In this document: positions 7,734 through 17,671 of the stretch, in pieces
Numbering within the stretch: position 1 is the first letter of the stretch
Layout: every line of letters begins with the position of its first letter
Source of the DNA: an uncultured Porphyromonadaceae bacterium
GTDB taxonomy: Bacteria; Bacteroidota; Bacteroidia; Bacteroidales; Muribaculaceae
DNA: 53,445 nt
Direction: 5' to 3'
NCBI GenBank assembly: GCA_900555715.1
Contig: USMC01000016.1
Coordinates: 1 to 53,445, forward strand
The notes under the pieces: model-generated
The model's input: only the letters and a program-made list of their open reading frames with translations
The model's database searches: none
What the model was told of the DNA's origin: nothing
Made by a program: the position numbers and the translations under genes

Positions 7734-10403
7734 GTGGCAAAGAAAATTGTCGAGACGCCGCTGATGAAGCAGTATATCGAGATGAAGCAGAAACATCCCG
7801 ATGCCATCCTGCTGTTCCGCGTGGGCGACTTCTACGAAACATTCTCCGACGACGCCATCGAGGCATCCGAAATCTTAGGCATCACCCTCACACGCCGCGC
7901 CAACGGCTACGCACAGCACGTAGAGCTCGCCGGCTTTCCCCACCATGCCCTCGACACCTACCTTCCCAAGCTTGTGCGCGCCGGCAAGCGCGTAGCCATC
8001 TGCGAGCAGCTCGAGGACCCCAAACTCACCAAGAAACTCGTCAAGCGCGGAATCACGGAGCTTGTCACGCCGGGTGTCGCCATGAACGACAACGTCCTTT
8101 CGCGCCGCGAAAACAATTTTCTCGCCGCCGTCCATTTCGGCAAAGTCCTCACCGGTCTGGCACTTCTGGACATCAGCACAGGCGAATTCCTTGCCGCGGA
8201 AGGCACCACCGACTACATCGACAAGACCTTGTCGAGCCTCGCGCCCAAGGAACTGCTCGTGCAGCGCGGCTTCAAAGCCCGCGCCGCCGAAGAGTTCTCG
8301 CAGCAGACAGCCGTCTTCGAGCTCGAAGAATGGCTTTTTACATCCACCGCTGCCGAAGAGAGGCTCCGCAAGCAGTTCGGAACGACATCGCTCAAAGGTT
8401 TCGGCATCGAACGCATGAGCTCTGCCATCATTGCCGCCGGAGCCATCCTCCACTACCTCGACCTCACCCAGCATACCCGCACGCAGCATATCACATCTAT
8501 CAGCCGTATAGAAGCCGGCAAATATGTGCGTCTCGACCGCTTCACCATCCGCAACCTTGAGCTTTTCGAGCCCCTCGATCCGGATGGGAAAAGCCTACTC
8601 GGCGTCATCGACCGCACCGTCACGCCCATGGGCGCGCGCCTGCTGCGTCGCTGGCTCCAGATGCCGCTGAAAGACCCCAAAGCCATCAACGAGCGCCTCG
8701 ACATCGTAGAGCATTTCTTCAGAGTCCCCGACATGCGCGACGAAGTGTGCTCGCAGCTGCAGACCATAGGCGACCTTGAGCGACTTGTCAGCAAAGTATC
8801 CTGCGAGCGCGTCACACCGCGCGAAATGCTCCAGATACGCAATGCCCTCGCCGCCATCGTGCCGCTGCGTAAACTATGCTCCGATTCCGGACAACCGCGC
8901 CTTATGGCACTCGCCGAGCAGCTGAATCCATGCGAGAGCGTGCGCGAACGCATAAGCCGCGACATTCCGGAAGACGTCGGCGGACTGGCTGCGCGCGGCG
9001 ACATCATCAACAGCGGCGTCGACGCCGAGCTCGACCGTCTGCGGGCTATCGCTTACGAAGGCAAAGACTATCTTGCCAAGCTCCAGCAGCGCGAAATCGA
9101 CGCCACGGGCATAACATCGCTCAAAGTGGGCTACAACAACGTCTTCGGCTACTACATCGAAGTGACAAACACCCACAAGGCGAAAGTTCCGGCGGAATGG
9201 ATACGCAAGCAGACGCTCGTCAATGCCGAACGATATATCACTCCCGAGCTAAAAAACTACGAGGAGCAGATCCTCGGTGCGCAGGAAAAAATCGACATTA
9301 TCCAGAACCGCCTCTTCGGCGAGCTCATTGCAGCCGTGGCAGAATTTATCCCCGTCATACAGCTCGACGCCAGCCTTCTCGCCAAGCTTGATGTTCTCAA
9401 CGCCTTCACACGTGTATCTATCGAGAACCGGTATAACCGTCCTGTCGTCGACGACAGCCTCGATCTGATTCTCACCGAGGCGCGTCATCCCGTCATAGAA
9501 CGGCAGCTGCCTCCGGGCGAGCCCTACATCTCGAACACCGTGGAGCTCAGCAATGAAGGAACGCAGATCATGATGATAACGGGTCCCAACATGTCCGGTA
9601 AATCCGCTCTTCTGCGTCAGACAGCCCTCAATGTCATCCTCGCGCAGATAGGCTGCTTCGTTGCGGCGCAAAGCGCCCGCATAGGCGTTGTCGACAAGAT
9701 ATTCACCCGTGTCGGCGCCAGCGACAACATTTCGCTCGGAGAATCGACATTCATGGTCGAAATGAACGAAGCGGCGTCCATCCTCAACAACATGAGCCGC
9801 CGTTCTCTCATCCTCTTCGACGAACTCGGACGCGGCACATCCACCTACGACGGCATCTCGATAGCCTGGGCGATAGTCGAACATATACACGACTACGGCG
9901 ACATGCACCCCAAGACACTCTTCGCCACACACTATCACGAGCTCAACGACATGGAGAAATCATACAGCCGCATAGCAAACTTCAATGTCTCCGTCAAGGA
10001 AATCGACGGCAAGGTTGTGTTCCTCCGCAAGCTCGCCGCCGGAGGCAGCGAACACAGTTTCGGCATCCACGTCGCCAAGCTCGCCGGTATGCCTGCCAGC
10101 ATAGTAAAACGCGCCGATCAGATTCTCGTGCAGCTCGAAGCCGCAGAAAGCATCAGCGAAGACACCGATGAGGAACCGAAGGAGGAGAATACGGCTGCCG
10201 TAGCCCCGGTGCGTTCGCGCAAGAAGACACGCATCAAAGCGCCGACAGCAGGCAGCATGCAGCTCTCTTTCTTCCAGCTCGACGACCCCGTACTCAAGGA
10301 AGTGCGCGACGAACTGCTCGGCGTCGACATCAACAACCTGACGCCCATCCAGGCACTTACCAAGTTACACGATATCCGCAAAATACTGACAGGTAAAGAA
10401 TGA
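7734..10403 (+). CDS. mutS: DNA mismatch repair protein MutS
   Basis: Recognises mispairs and starts mismatch repair with MutL. At 889 residues it is full length for MutS1. The mismatch-wedge motif F33-x-E35 lies in GDFYETF. The ATPase domain has Walker A GPNMSGKSALLRQTALN, the DELGRGTSTYDG Walker B/signature region and the THYHEL segment. A charged linker (DTDEEPKEEN) precedes the C-terminal tail. The start is GTG at 7734, chosen because AAAGGAGAA sits 6-15 bp upstream and MAKKIVETPLMKQY is the expected N-terminus. It overlaps the GNAT gene by 4 bp. Confidence 0.98.
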   Translation: MAKKIVETPLMKQYIEMKQKHPDAILLFRVGDFYETFSDDAIEASEILGITLTRRANGYAQHVELAGFPHHALDTYLPKLVRAGKRVAICEQLEDPKLTKKLVKRGITELVTPGVAMNDNVLSRRENNFLAAVHFGKVLTGLALLDISTGEFLAAEGTTDYIDKTLSSLAPKELLVQRGFKARAAEEFSQQTAVFELEEWLFTSTAAEERLRKQFGTTSLKGFGIERMSSAIIAAGAILHYLDLTQHTRTQHITSISRIEAGKYVRLDRFTIRNLELFEPLDPDGKSLLGVIDRTVTPMGARLLRRWLQMPLKDPKAINERLDIVEHFFRVPDMRDEVCSQLQTIGDLERLVSKVSCERVTPREMLQIRNALAAIVPLRKLCSDSGQPRLMALAEQLNPCESVRERISRDIPEDVGGLAARGDIINSGVDAELDRLRAIAYEGKDYLAKLQQREIDATGITSLKVGYNNVFGYYIEVTNTHKAKVPAEWIRKQTLVNAERYITPELKNYEEQILGAQEKIDIIQNRLFGELIAAVAEFIPVIQLDASLLAKLDVLNAFTRVSIENRYNRPVVDDSLDLILTEARHPVIERQLPPGEPYISNTVELSNEGTQIMMITGPNMSGKSALLRQTALNVILAQIGCFVAAQSARIGVVDKIFTRVGASDNISLGESTFMVEMNEAASILNNMSRRSLILFDELGRGTSTYDGISIAWAIVEHIHDYGDMHPKTLFATHYHELNDMEKSYSRIANFNVSVKEIDGKVVFLRKLAAGGSEHSFGIHVAKLAGMPASIVKRADQILVQLEAAESISEDTDEEPKEENTAAVAPVRSRKKTRIKAPTAGSMQLSFFQLDDPVLKEVRDELLGVDINNLTPIQALTKLHDIRKILTGKE

Positions 10404-10909
10404 TTACCCTATCCTTTCCCTCGTCGGCAGAACTGACGGCGATTGAAAAAATATATACGGAAGCGTTTCCTCCGGAGGAACGGCGGTCATGGTCGTCGCT
10501 CGCCGGCGACGGCAATCCCGAACTGCGCGCCATAGTTCGCGACGGAGAACTTGCCGGCATGATAAGCTACTGGAACTTCGGTACATTCGTCTATGTCGAA
10601 CACTTCGCCATCGACCCGTCGCTGCGCGGAGGAGGAACAGGCTCCGAAGTGCTTGCAGAGCTTCGCCGCAGTCTCGGACGCCCTGTCGTTCTGGAAGTAG
10701 AGCGTCCCGCCGACAGTAATCCAATGGCGGCGCGGCGTATAGAGTTTTACCGCCGCAACGGCTTCCACGTACTCAGCTACGACTACATCCAGCCACCATA
10801 CGCCCCCGGTCTGCCCTCAGTGCCGCTGCTGCTTATGAGCACCGACCCATCAATAGCGCCTGCCGACGTCGCCGCCACCCTCCACCGCGAAGTCTACGGC
10901 GTCCGCTGA
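10400..10909 (+). CDS. GNAT-family N-acetyltransferase
   Basis: A 169-residue acetyl-CoA-dependent transferase; the substrate is unknown. The acetyl-CoA loop is visible as SLRGGGTGSEVL (about 73-84), after the beta-4 strand VYVEHFAIDP. The later segment EFYRRNGF is typical of GNAT beta-5/alpha-4. Its ATG overlaps the mutS stop (ATGA), so it is the last gene of the ftsB-mutS operon. The link to mismatch repair is positional only. Confidence 0.85.
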   Translation: MITLSFPSSAELTAIEKIYTEAFPPEERRSWSSLAGDGNPELRAIVRDGELAGMISYWNFGTFVYVEHFAIDPSLRGGGTGSEVLAELRRSLGRPVVLEVERPADSNPMAARRIEFYRRNGFHVLSYDYIQPPYAPGLPSVPLLLMSTDPSIAPADVAATLHREVYGVR

Positions 10910-10960
10910 CACTTCTGCGTCGTTTTTTTCGTAAAAAAACTGAATCTTTGCGCATCAATG

Positions 10961-10991
10961 TTGGCGAAGCGGTGGATTTTTCGTAATTTTG
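10961..10991 (+). promoter_or_regulatory. Promoter TTG-N20-TAATTTTG for meaB
   Basis: The -33 TTG (10961-10963) and -7 TAATTTTG (10984-10991) are 20 bp apart and lie 19 bp before the meaB ATG at 11011. Both boxes fit the Bacteroidetes housekeeping consensus. Confidence 0.65.
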
Positions 10992-11010
10992 AAATATAAT
11001 ACTCTGAAAA

Positions 11011-12111
11011 ATGGAACATCCCGAAAACGACTCCCAATATACCGGACTGACCGTCAACAGCGGTGTTGTTCAGCCGCCTATTGTCAATCCATACCTCACC
11101 AAAAAGCGCCGCAAGCCTCTTCCGCCGGCTTCGGAACTTGTGGAAGGCATTCTCAAAGGCGACGTGACAATGCTAAGCCGGGCTGTCACACTTGTCGAAA
11201 GCCTTGCGCACGACCACTACGCTCTGGCGCAGGAAGTGATAGAGAAATGCCTGCCCTACTCCGGCAATTCGCGCCGCATAGGCATCACCGGTGTCCCCGG
11301 CGCCGGCAAGAGCACATCTATAGATGTCTTCGGTCTTCACGTGCTCCGCGACGGAGGGAAACTTGCCGTTCTGGCGATAGACCCTTCGAGCGAGCGCACC
11401 AAAGGTTCCATCCTCGGCGACAAGACGCGCATGGAGAAACTTGCCATACATCCCAATGCCTTTATCCGCCCTTCCCCATCGGCAGGCTCGCTCGGCGGCG
11501 TCGCACGCAAGACACGCGAGACCATCGTTCTGTGCGAAGCCGCGGGATATAACAATATCTTCGTCGAAACCGTAGGCGTAGGACAGAGCGAGACCGCCGT
11601 TCACTCCATGGTCGACTTCTTCCTGCTGCTCCAGATAGCAGGAGCGGGCGACGAGCTTCAGGGCATAAAGCGCGGCATCATGGAGATGGCGGACGGAATA
11701 GTCATCAACAAAGCCGACGGCGACAACATCGGCCCCGCACAGCTCGCCCAGGCACAGTACCGCTCGGCGCTGCACCTCTTCCCCCCGACAGCGTCGGGAT
11801 GGAAACCCGAAGTGCTTACCTATTCGGCATACTACGAGACAGGTATCGCCGAAATATGGGAAATGATCGACCGCTATTTCGCCTTCGTCAAGGAAAACGG
11901 CTACTTCGAGGAAAAACGCAAGGAACAGGCACGCTGGTGGATGTACGAAACCATCGACGAACAGCTCCGCAAACATTTCTACGACAATCCCGTTATCAAG
12001 AAAAGACTTGAGATATGCCAGTCCGACGTTCTGGCAAACCGCCGCTCCAGCTTCGCCGCCGCCGGCGATGTGCTCAGCCTGTATTTCAAACTCCTCAAAG
12101 AACAGATATGA
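11011..12111 (+). CDS. meaB: MeaB/ArgK-type G3E GTPase, methylmalonyl-CoA mutase chaperone
   Basis: A GTPase that guards and reloads B12-dependent methylmalonyl-CoA mutase. The 366-residue protein has the P-loop TGVPGAGKS (93-101), the LAIDPSSERTKGSILGDKTRM region that holds the switch segments, the VETVGVGQSE motif and the guanine-specificity element NKADGDN. The helical C-terminus (about 290-366) is a dimerisation arm. No mutase gene is nearby in this window. Its stop overlaps the start of the DUF1573 gene, so they are co-translated. It implies B12 use in propionate or succinate metabolism. Confidence 0.94.
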   Translation: MEHPENDSQYTGLTVNSGVVQPPIVNPYLTKKRRKPLPPASELVEGILKGDVTMLSRAVTLVESLAHDHYALAQEVIEKCLPYSGNSRRIGITGVPGAGKSTSIDVFGLHVLRDGGKLAVLAIDPSSERTKGSILGDKTRMEKLAIHPNAFIRPSPSAGSLGGVARKTRETIVLCEAAGYNNIFVETVGVGQSETAVHSMVDFFLLLQIAGAGDELQGIKRGIMEMADGIVINKADGDNIGPAQLAQAQYRSALHLFPPTASGWKPEVLTYSAYYETGIAEIWEMIDRYFAFVKENGYFEEKRKEQARWWMYETIDEQLRKHFYDNPVIKKRLEICQSDVLANRRSSFAAAGDVLSLYFKLLKEQI

Positions 12112-12521
12112 AAAAAATTGTAAGCTTAATCCTCATAGCACTCATCGGCGCGCTCTGCGCATCGGCGCGCGCGAAAGCAGGTCAGAAAGTCGGCGTGGAA
12201 TTCGAGACAATGACCTACGAGTTCGGCAACATCAGCGAAAACGACGCACCCGTGACGCACGTGTTCTCATTCACCAACACCGGCACCACGCCTGTAGCGA
12301 TACTGTGGGCAAAAAGCAGCTGCGGGTGCACACAGCCCGAATACGACCGCAAGCCCGTTCTCCCCGGACAGAAAGCGACGGTAAAAGTGACATTCAAACC
12401 CAAAGGTCAGGCTGGAGAAGTGAACAAGGACATACGCCTGCGGATGACAAACGGCAACAAGAAGTCGGAAGAGATTGTTCTCCGCCTGAAAGGTGCCGTT
12501 GTGCCTAAAGGCAAGAAATAG
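12108..12521 (+). CDS. DUF1573 exported protein, single domain
   Basis: A 137-residue exported protein with signal peptide MKKIVSLILIALIGALCASARA. The single DUF1573 beta-sandwich (ASPM-SPD-2-Hydin-like Ig fold) shows the hallmark HVFSFTNTGTTPV and SSCGCTQPEY; CGCT is the family signature. The ATG at 12108 is chosen over an in-frame start further upstream at 12015 because it gives a clean signal peptide and a 4-bp overlap with meaB. Its biochemical role is unknown. A larger, two-domain relative lies at 18,582. Confidence 0.88.
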   Translation: MKKIVSLILIALIGALCASARAKAGQKVGVEFETMTYEFGNISENDAPVTHVFSFTNTGTTPVAILWAKSSCGCTQPEYDRKPVLPGQKATVKVTFKPKGQAGEVNKDIRLRMTNGNKKSEEIVLRLKGAVVPKGKK

Positions 12522-12535
12522 AAAGGTATATAACA

Positions 12536-12571
12536 CCACCGCAGCGACGCTTCACAGTGCCGCTGCGGTGG
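12536..12571 (+). terminator. Inverted repeat after the meaB operon
   Basis: CCACCGCAGCG (12536-12546) pairs perfectly with CGCTGCGGTGG (12561-12571) around a 14-nt loop. It lies 14 bp after the DUF1573 stop. It lacks a T run, so it may be a weak terminator or a 3' stability stem. Confidence 0.55.
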
Positions 12572-12702
12572 AAATAAACCAATCATTATCACATTCTTGC
12601 AATGTACATATAAAACACCAGCAGACAGAAGATGGTTCACAGCAGAGATGAATTTAACCTTAATTAATAATACTGTGCATATCATCGGCACACATCATCC
12701 GC

Positions 12703-12710
12703 TAACTTTG
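12703..12710 (+). promoter_or_regulatory. -7 element (TAACTTTG) for recA
   Basis: TAACTTTG ends 29 bp before the recA ATG. No good -33 TTG is present, and I see no LexA-type palindrome over it. Confidence 0.5.
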
Positions 12711-12739
12711 CATCAGAAACAATATTAAACCACAATACA

Positions 12740-13891
<1,152 letters not shown>

Positions 13892-13914
13892 ATCTCCGAC
13901 CCAAACACATAGCA

Positions 13915-13947
13915 AAGCCATGCCTGAAAAACGGGCATGGCTTCTTT
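13915..13947 (+). terminator. Rho-independent terminator of recA
   Basis: AAGCCATGCC (13915-13924) pairs with GGCATGGCTT (13934-13943), followed by a short CTTT tract. It lies 23 bp after the recA stop. Confidence 0.75.
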
Positions 13948-14024
13948 CGTATGCAAAGTGGTGGTTTTTCTCCTTTTCTTCAACCTTTTTTGAACTCATG
14001 GCAGTTTCTTACGTTTGAAATATA

Positions 14025-14032
14025 TAATTTTG
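14025..14032 (+). promoter_or_regulatory. -7 element (TAATTTTG) for pldA
   Basis: TAATTTTG ends 20 bp before the pldA ATG at 14053, within an AT-rich stretch. The TTTC 17 bp upstream is only a partial -33. Confidence 0.5.
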
Positions 14033-14052
14033 TAACTCATTCATCACTGACA

Positions 14053-14898
14053 ATGCATATTTCCTTGAGAAGAATAATAACTGCCCTGGCGATTGCCGTC
14101 TCCGTATTTATATGCGAGGCGCAGGTTCTTGTCACCGACGGAGAAACGCTCTCGGAAGACAGCGTGCTGCAGGACTTTTCCAACCAGCCATATTTCGGAA
14201 TATACAAAGACAACTATTTCGTCTTCGGACCGTCGGTAAACCAGAAGCCGTCGAAATACAACACCAACATCAAGTTTCAGATTTCCATCGCGCAACGTCT
14301 CACAAACGCCACGCTGCCATGGGGGACCTATCTCTACCTGTTCTACACCCAGAAATGTTTCTGGAACGTGCTCGAAAACTCTATGCCGATGACCGACCTG
14401 AACTTCAATCCCGGTATCGGTCTCACAAAGCCTTTCTTCGCCAAAAACCGCTACATCGGTAAGATGACACTCATTGTTGAGCACGAATCGAACGGCCGCG
14501 ACAGCATTGAGTCGCGCTCGTGGAACCGCGTCGCCCTCGCCTCGAACGTCATGGTGACAAAGAATCTCATGGTACACGGTAAGATATGGATTCCTATCGT
14601 CGACGGCATGAACAACAAAGACATCGTCAACTACTGCGGATTCTGGCAGGTCGGAACACAATTCATCAGCAACAACAAACGGTTCGTCGCCGGAATAACA
14701 TGCGTCAAACGCAAAGGATGGAATCTTAACTCCAACGTCACCGTCGATCTCGCCTACCGCATATTCAGAAAGGAGAACCAGTATCTCTACTGCCAGTTCT
14801 ACAACGGTTTCGGCGAAGGACTGCTGGACTACAACCGTTTCCACTGCCAGATCAGAATAGGGCTCCTGATAAAACCCAAAATATTCAGCGACTTCTGA
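14053..14898 (+). CDS. pldA: Outer-membrane phospholipase A
   Basis: A Ca2+-dependent outer-membrane phospholipase (A1/A2) that degrades misplaced phospholipids. The 281-residue protein begins MHISLRRIITALAIAVSVFICEA, a signal peptide; an in-frame start at 13951 would add a non-signal extension and is rejected. The catalytic motif H144-E-S146-N-G is followed by SRSWNR, matching the family His/Ser/Asn site. The rest is alternating beta-strand sequence, with YFGIYKDNYFV near the N-terminus. It has its own promoter and looks monocistronic. Confidence 0.88.
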   Translation: MHISLRRIITALAIAVSVFICEAQVLVTDGETLSEDSVLQDFSNQPYFGIYKDNYFVFGPSVNQKPSKYNTNIKFQISIAQRLTNATLPWGTYLYLFYTQKCFWNVLENSMPMTDLNFNPGIGLTKPFFAKNRYIGKMTLIVEHESNGRDSIESRSWNRVALASNVMVTKNLMVHGKIWIPIVDGMNNKDIVNYCGFWQVGTQFISNNKRFVAGITCVKRKGWNLNSNVTVDLAYRIFRKENQYLYCQFYNGFGEGLLDYNRFHCQIRIGLLIKPKIFSDF

Positions 14899-14952
14899 GA
14901 GCTGCACTCGAAAAAATTGTTGACTATATCTGTATAAGCCGGATAAAAACAG

Positions 14953-14960
14953 TATCTTTG
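14953..14960 (+). promoter_or_regulatory. -7 element (TATCTTTG) for the DUF4369 lipoprotein-comM unit
   Basis: TATCTTTG lies 56 bp before the ATG at 15017. It probably also serves comM, which starts 4 bp after the lipoprotein stop. Confidence 0.5.
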
Positions 14961-15016
14961 CAGATACTAATGTCCGGCTATAATGGATTATAGTAACGAT
15001 TGTAAGAGTGAAGAGT

Positions 15017-16018
15017 ATGAACAGAACATCTGACATCGCAATATTTGTCTTGTTTCTTCTTGCTTTAGCGGCGTCGGCGTGCACCGACACAGAGCAGTTC
15101 CGCGTCAACGGCGAAATCGCAGGCAAGGAAACGATGAATCTGCGCGTCACATATTATACAGCCGGAGGCGTGAAGACACTCGTCACGGCGGCGCGCGACG
15201 GTAAATTCGAATTCTTCGGCTCCTCGCAGCAGCCGACGCTCGTAGAGATAACAGACTACGAATATCGTCCGCTGGCACGACTCTACGCCTCAAACGGAGA
15301 GACATTCGATATCAAAGTGGACCGTTCAGAACCACTGAAAGGGGAGATTACCGGCAACGACATCACAGAACGCTGGTCCTCGTTCCTGCGCGACAACGCC
15401 GATGTGCTTCAGGCGGGCGGAGCACCGGCAAACGAAGCGATAGCACGCTACGTCGCCGGTCACGGCACCGACATCGTTTCGAGCCTTCTTCTGCTGACAG
15501 CATACGACGCCTCGGAAAATGCCATGGAAGCCGACTCGCTCCTGTCGCTGATAGCGCCGGAAGGTCGTCCATCGGGCATTCTCGACGGTTACAACATGAT
15601 GCTACAGCGTCTTGTCGCGGAAACAGCCACAGATACGATACGCCCGTTCTACTACGAATACCGCGACACGGCGCGGCTCCTCGATCCAGCCGACAGACCG
15701 GTAACAATCATCGCGTTCACCGACGATGCGGCGAAAGACTACGAAACCGTCGCCGACAGCCTCGAGAAAGCAGTAGCGAAATCGCGTGCTGTGTTCGATC
15801 TACGTGCGATAGGCACCCTCGGTTTCAGCTACAGCGACACCATTCGCCGCTCGACGGGACGGCTGCCGGGCGGACTCAGCGCACGCGGGGTTGAACGTCT
15901 CGGCATTCCGTCGCTGCCCTACTACATCGTCACCGACTCTGCCGGAGTGCAGTATTACAGAGGCGAATATCTCCATCGGGCGCAGGAAGTGGCGGATTCG
16001 TTAAGCAAAACAAGATAA
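15017..16018 (+). CDS. DUF4369-type lipoprotein with thioredoxin-like fold lacking CXXC
   Basis: A 333-residue lipoprotein with signal MNRTSDIAIFVLFLLALAASAC, lipobox AASAC. An N-terminal DUF4369-like domain (about 28-115) shows the typical VNGEIAGKETMNLRV start. The C-terminal half looks like a thioredoxin fold, with strand VTIIAF and the loop LGIPSLPYYIVTDSAG holding the cis-proline. The position where TlpA/ResA proteins carry CXXC reads TDDAAKDY, so redox activity is unlikely. ATG 15017 is preferred to GTG 15008. It ends 4 bp before comM. Function unknown. Confidence 0.7.
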   Translation: MNRTSDIAIFVLFLLALAASACTDTEQFRVNGEIAGKETMNLRVTYYTAGGVKTLVTAARDGKFEFFGSSQQPTLVEITDYEYRPLARLYASNGETFDIKVDRSEPLKGEITGNDITERWSSFLRDNADVLQAGGAPANEAIARYVAGHGTDIVSSLLLLTAYDASENAMEADSLLSLIAPEGRPSGILDGYNMMLQRLVAETATDTIRPFYYEYRDTARLLDPADRPVTIIAFTDDAAKDYETVADSLEKAVAKSRAVFDLRAIGTLGFSYSDTIRRSTGRLPGGLSARGVERLGIPSLPYYIVTDSAGVQYYRGEYLHRAQEVADSLSKTR

Positions 16019-16022
16019 CACC

Positions 16023-17567
16023 ATGCTCGTCAAGACCTTCGCGGCAGCCATACAGGGCATCGACGCAATCATCATCACAATAGAGACAGTTGTCAAGTCG
16101 GGATTTCAGTATACCATAGTTGGTCTGCCGGACACCGCCGTTAAAGAAAGCAGCGAGCGCGTCCGCGCCGCACTGTCGCAGTCGGGCTACGCCATGCCGC
16201 GTATCTCGGCGGTAATCAACATGGCGCCTGCCGACGTGCGCAAAGAAGGTTCTGCCTACGACTTGCCCATTGCCGTCGCACTTCTTGTGGGCAGCGAGGT
16301 CATCAAGGCTCCCGAACTCGACAGATATGTGATAATGGGTGAGCTGTCGCTCGACGGAAGCGTGATGCCGCTCAAAGGAATACTGCCTATGGCGATAGCG
16401 GCACGCGCCGCAGGGTTCAAAGGCATGATAGTTCCCGAAGCCAATGCCACGGAAGCCGCCGTTGTCAACAATCTGGAAGTGTACGGCGTCCGTAATCTCC
16501 GCGAAGTAGCTGAAATGCTCACCGGCGAGCGCGTCATAGAACCGACAGTCGTCGACACCCGCCGCGAATTTGCCGAGGCAATCGACAGTTTCGACTACGA
16601 TTTCAACGAAGTACGCGGACAGGAAAATGTAAAGCGTGCGTTCGAAGTGGCATGTGCCGGCGGTCATAACATACTGCTCATCGGTCCTCCCGGCTCGGGA
16701 AAGTCGATGATGGCGAAACGCCTGCCGTCCATCATGCCGCCGCTGACTCTCGGCGAAGCTCTCGAAACGACAAAGATACATTCAGTGGCGGGCAAGCTAC
16801 GCCGTGGCTCGCGCCTTATGACCGTTCGCCCGTTCCGCTCGCCCCATCACACCGTGTCGCCCGTCGCCATGGTGGGCGGAGGCAACAATCCTCTGCCCGG
16901 TGAAATATCGCTTGCACACAACGGTATTCTTTTCCTGGACGAGTTTCCGGAATTTCCGCGCGCCGTGCTCGAAGTGCTGCGCCAGCCGCTCGAAGACCGC
17001 CACATCAGCGTCAGCCGAGCACGCTATCAGGTAGACTACCCGGCTTCTTTCATGCTGGTGGCATCCATGAACCCGTGTCCCTGCGGCTACTATACGCATC
17101 CCACAAAACGCTGCACATGCCAGCCGGGATCGATAAGCAAATATATCGGACGTATTTCCGGTCCGCTCCTCGACCGCATCGACATACAGGTGGAGATAAT
17201 GCCCGTCGAGTTCGACGAGCTCTCCGCGCGTCCTGCCGGAGAAAGCAGCGCCGACATACGAGCCCGCGTGGCGAAAGCGCGCGAAATACAGGCACAGCGC
17301 TTCGCCGGCGAGCCCGACATACACTGCAACGCGCAGATGAACAGCCGTCTGATGCAGCAGCACTGCCACCTCGACGACGAAAGCCAGAAACTCCTCAAAA
17401 GAGCCATGCAGCGCAACGACATGTCGGCACGCGCCTACGACCGCATCCTCAAAGTGGCACGCACCATCGCCGACCTCGCCGGCAGCGCCGATATCCAGCC
17501 CGCACACATCGCCGAAGCCGCCGGCTACCGCTCCCTCGACCGCGCCAACTGGGGCAAAACCTTCTGA
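16023..17567 (+). CDS. comM: ComM/YifB-family Mg-chelatase-like AAA+ ATPase
   Basis: A hexameric helicase that promotes branch migration during natural transformation. The 514-residue protein has an N-terminal Lon-protease-like domain (about 20-170), Walker A GPPGSGKS (221-228), Walker B GILFLDEFPEF, the cysteine-rich insert MNPCPCGYYTHPTKRCTC, and the C-terminal Mg-chelatase domain with the arginine finger region SGPLLDRIDI. It ends ANWGKTF. The last 20 coding bases before its final codon positions recur exactly at the end of the RAYT gene 983 bp downstream. Confidence 0.93.
   Translation: MLVKTFAAAIQGIDAIIITIETVVKSGFQYTIVGLPDTAVKESSERVRAALSQSGYAMPRISAVINMAPADVRKEGSAYDLPIAVALLVGSEVIKAPELDRYVIMGELSLDGSVMPLKGILPMAIAARAAGFKGMIVPEANATEAAVVNNLEVYGVRNLREVAEMLTGERVIEPTVVDTRREFAEAIDSFDYDFNEVRGQENVKRAFEVACAGGHNILLIGPPGSGKSMMAKRLPSIMPPLTLGEALETTKIHSVAGKLRRGSRLMTVRPFRSPHHTVSPVAMVGGGNNPLPGEISLAHNGILFLDEFPEFPRAVLEVLRQPLEDRHISVSRARYQVDYPASFMLVASMNPCPCGYYTHPTKRCTCQPGSISKYIGRISGPLLDRIDIQVEIMPVEFDELSARPAGESSADIRARVAKAREIQAQRFAGEPDIHCNAQMNSRLMQQHCHLDDESQKLLKRAMQRNDMSARAYDRILKVARTIADLAGSADIQPAHIAEAAGYRSLDRANWGKTF
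17544..17563 (+). repeat. 20-bp direct repeat, left copy (end of comM)
   Basis: GCCAACTGGGGCAAAACCTT is followed by C and TGA. It is identical to 18527-18546; with the following four bases the match is 23 of 24. It encodes ANWGKTF at the comM C-terminus. Confidence 0.95.
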
Positions 17568-17573
17568 AGTAAA

Positions 17574-17587
17574 AGCCGCAAGCGGCT
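17574..17587 (+). repeat. Short hairpin after comM
   Basis: AGCCGC and GCGGCT (17574-17579, 17582-17587) are separated by AA, 6 bp after the comM stop. It could be a weak terminator, or belong to the palindromes around the RAYT gene. Confidence 0.4.
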
Positions 17588-17635
17588 CAAACTATATCAA
17601 AATTTTTCACTCCTGAATCCAATTTTGAACTGTGA

Positions 17636-17651
17636 GGGAGGCTTGCCTCCC
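17636..17651 (+). repeat. REP-like palindrome upstream of the RAYT gene
   Basis: GGGAGGCTTGCCTCCC is a perfect 7-bp stem with a TT loop, 20 bp before the transposase ATG. RAYT transposases are known to act on small GC-rich palindromes of this kind, so this is a candidate substrate. No second copy is seen just downstream of the gene. Confidence 0.55.
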
Positions 17652-17671
17652 AAATAAAAAACACCAGCTTC

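Noticed and set aside
14044..15150. Minus-strand open frame of 368 codons
   Set aside because: It is antisense to pldA and shows no recognisable domain; pldA has its catalytic motif and a promoter.
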